This document shows positions 61,983 to 64,000 of a stretch of 64,000 bases of DNA, in pieces. Under the pieces are notes generated by a model. It was not told where the DNA came from and searched no databases. It saw only the letters and a list, made by a program, of their open reading frames with translations. The DNA lies in the NCBI GenBank assembly GCA_964036155.1, contig OZ038423.1, forward strand, positions 8,757,249 through 8,821,248. The letters run 5' to 3'. Position 1 is the stretch's first letter, and the number at the start of each line of letters is the position of its first letter. The DNA is from Diploscapter coronatus (lineage: Eukaryota; Nematoda; Chromadorea; Rhabditida; Rhabditidae). The translations under genes were made by a program, and so were the position numbers.

Positions 61983-62880
61983 ATGTCATCATCCAGGTAA
62001 AGAAACAGTTTTCATTACTATTTTCAATTAAATATGCCCAACGATTTTGAAAACTACTGGAATTTTTTTAAATGAAAATTCCCTTTAAAAATAACTTTAT
62101 CATAACCTAAGTTTTAGAAATCAACCTGACCGAATTCAGCCTCACTTTGAAATTTGGAACTTAGCCAGTTCATCTTCCGGCTTGAGGATATTTCAAACGG
62201 TAAGAACAAATCAAATTTCTAGAAAAATCTAATATTTCCAGATAGGAGCCTTTGTTTCGGTATTTTTGATTGGCTCTACACCATCATATTTCGTCCCAAC
62301 ATACATAGCCCTGATCACAAGTATAGTTGTGGCTATCGGATCTCCTATTCTAATCCTGTGTTTCACTTTTAATTTGCACATCGCTAAATCAAATATCGAA
62401 TGGATGTTATGGGCAAGTTTCATGAAAGTTGATACTTTTAATCTGAATACAAAGGTGAAGATCAGCTTTTCAACATGACTGAGATCAAGATATCAGATTC
62501 TTCCAATCGAATGTTCAGCCTTTATGTTGAGAATTTTGAAAAGAAGCTTTAAGTTAATGACTTGAAATATAAAGGCTAAATTTTCATTGAAATAAAAATG
62601 TTTAGGAATCAGTCTACACAGGTTCCTTAGGCTTCCTGTTTCTCGTTAATACTTTGACGATGCTCTACAGTAGTATTCGATGGCAATACCTGAGCTGGTT
62701 TCTAGCAACGGTAAGCTTGACCTTCACAGAATTATTTAAATTTTGATAATTTAGGTGAGTTGTTTTCTGGTATTCGTTTCATTTTTGACCGATTGGATTC
62801 TTCTAATTCGACTACAACTACGAAATCCAGCAGCAAAGCACAGTCAAGACGACATAATTTCGAGTGATCTGGCGAGATAA
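61983..62880 (+). CDS. Four-pass membrane protein, MARVEL-like
   Basis: Five exons (61983-61996, 62118-62199, 62242-62454, 62606-62710 and 62755-62880) join in frame to 179 residues. After a polar N-terminus of about 34 residues come four hydrophobic segments: GAFVSVFLIGSTPSYF, YIALITSIVVAIGSPILILC, VYTGSLGFLFLVNTLTMLYS and WFLATVSCFLVFVSFLTDWI. The protein closes with a short cytoplasmic tail (QLRNPAAKHSQDDIISSDLAR with acidic end). Two short loops and four helices fit the MARVEL/physin type of vesicle and junction proteins, but no residue signature proves it; a tetraspanin is unlikely because the large loop with CCG is absent. The first coding exon contributes only 14 nt, so the start is the weakest part of the model. 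Confidence 0.7.
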
Positions 62881-63568
62881 AAAAGATATACAATCTCTTA
62901 TTAACGAAAAACGACTAAAATAAATAATAAATGATTCATATCCTAATTAGAAGGGATCTTTGATTTTTCCCCTCCAAACTTTCATAAATCTTCCCAGCAC
63001 ATCTGTTTCCCCAGATGAGTTCTTCGTCCCTTCCTTTGGAAGGAATTCACTTCTTTGTTTTATGCATTTGACCTTAAAATCGGCCTAACCAAATGTTCGA
63101 AGTGGAAATTTCTTCACGAATTTCGGACATTTCGATCTATAAAATTACTTCAAGGCAAAAACTAGGCTAATTTTCCTTCGATTTTTATAAAATATTCATT
63201 TTTCTTCCTAATGAAATTAAAAAATTTGATTTCTCTCCGAACTCCTAAATAAAAAAGTCTAATTCTCAATGATCTATCGTTCTGCATTGATTTCTTGCCA
63301 GATCGATTCCTTTCTTCTGCCTCTATATTTGATAGCCAATGGTCAAAACTCGCTTCCAATGATAAGCCCACTTCTGTATCTCCGTATGGTTGAGACAATC
63401 TCTAGAGACAAAGACTAAAAATGTTATTTTCTACTCGCTAGTTTCATTGGAGTTTGGTTCTGAATTATTATTTCTCTACCAAAGCTGAATAATCCTTCAT
63501 CCGTCGTGAAAATAAACAATTCCAAGAAACATCTGTTGAAGTTCCGATTGGATAAGCGTAACAGCAAA
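62881..63568. other. Intergenic
   Basis: AT-rich spacer between the MARVEL-like gene and the next start codon. A 78-codon minus-strand open frame (63162-63398) has a polar, gene-like composition but no recognisable domain and no supporting exons. Confidence 0.4.
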
Positions 63569-64000
63569 ATGAGGCGGATTTGTCTCTTGCTTTTCTTATC
63601 CCTGATCGAAATTATCCATTGCAAGAGATTCGCTGATAATACAGGTAAGGAATTTACGCTAATTAAAAATTAGATAGGTAACCAGAATCCTGAATTCATG
63701 TCCACCCTAGGACTTCATTATGTTGATGGTCTGTGTTATAGAAATTTAGCGAAATCGTATTAATTCAACATTTTAAAAACCTCAACCATATTCCTACGAA
63801 CTTTTAAAAGTGCATTTACAGATCCAGTCTTACCGCTAGTGGTGACGACTTGGGGAACCGATGGATTTGTAGAATCCACCAAAAATGGTCTGTCAAAAAT
63901 TTGCTATATTCCGAAAAAAAAACAACAAGAAACGCAATTTAGCTGTCTATTCGCTGCCGAAAGGGAGAATGGCAGCACTCGTGGATGGACTGTCTACCTG
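63569..64000 (+). CDS. Aspartylglucosaminidase, N-terminal part (cut by window end)
   Basis: The enzyme removes the asparagine from N-glycan linkages in lysosomes. Three exons are visible (63569-63644, 63822-63887 and 63943 to the end) with consistent phase. The first gives a signal peptide (ICLLLFLSLIEIIHC). The second carries LPLVVTTWGTDGF, which matches the start of the mature human enzyme (LPLVVNTW). The third has AVYSLPKGRMAALVDGLST, aligned with its ALASGGSALDAVESG helix; the substitution of small residues in this helix is unusual. The autoproteolytic Thr and catalytic site lie outside the window. Confidence 0.8.

Overview
The window is animal DNA. Genes are split by many introns, mostly 40-60 nt in the compact genes, with T-rich acceptors (TTTTCAG/TTTGCAG). 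Six genes have a splice acceptor only 1-23 nt before the ATG. Together with the wording of the SPT16 protein, this makes me lean towards a nematode or a similar trans-splicing invertebrate; that is inference. Gene models below were joined by hand from splice sites. Every multi-exon model keeps its frame throughout.

Left part (1-11.6 kb): the 3' end of an anoctamin (TMEM16) gene, then a young rearranged locus of kelch-repeat genes. A complete HSP70 ATPase domain (6227-8113) is followed, through in-frame splice sites, by kelch repeats instead of the peptide-binding domain. Three kelch units lie at 4202-5419, 8346-9563 and 9564-10740. The first is fused to an unrelated N-terminal domain and sits behind a second copy of the DNA that lies directly upstream of SPT16.

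Middle part (11.6-31.1 kb): a complete 27-exon SPT16 (FACT histone chaperone) gene on the plus strand; a small secreted protein with 8 cysteines at 22.6-23.2 kb, behind a 111-bp foldback element; and on the minus strand a 17-exon AFG2/SPATA5-type AAA ATPase whose first ATPase module has lost key residues.

Right part (33-64 kb): a furin-type proprotein convertase on the minus strand with 15 shared coding exons and three alternative C-termini (33.05-46.46 kb), plus candidate 5'-UTR exons up to 47.5 kb. About 13.5 kb without recognisable genes follows. It is A/G-rich on the plus strand, as the furin introns are, so it is probably furin leader introns. The window ends with a mariner-like remnant, a four-membrane-segment MARVEL-like gene and the start of an aspartylglucosaminidase gene.

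Foldback elements of the MITE kind are frequent and several sit inside introns. I saw no rRNA, tRNA or CRISPR.
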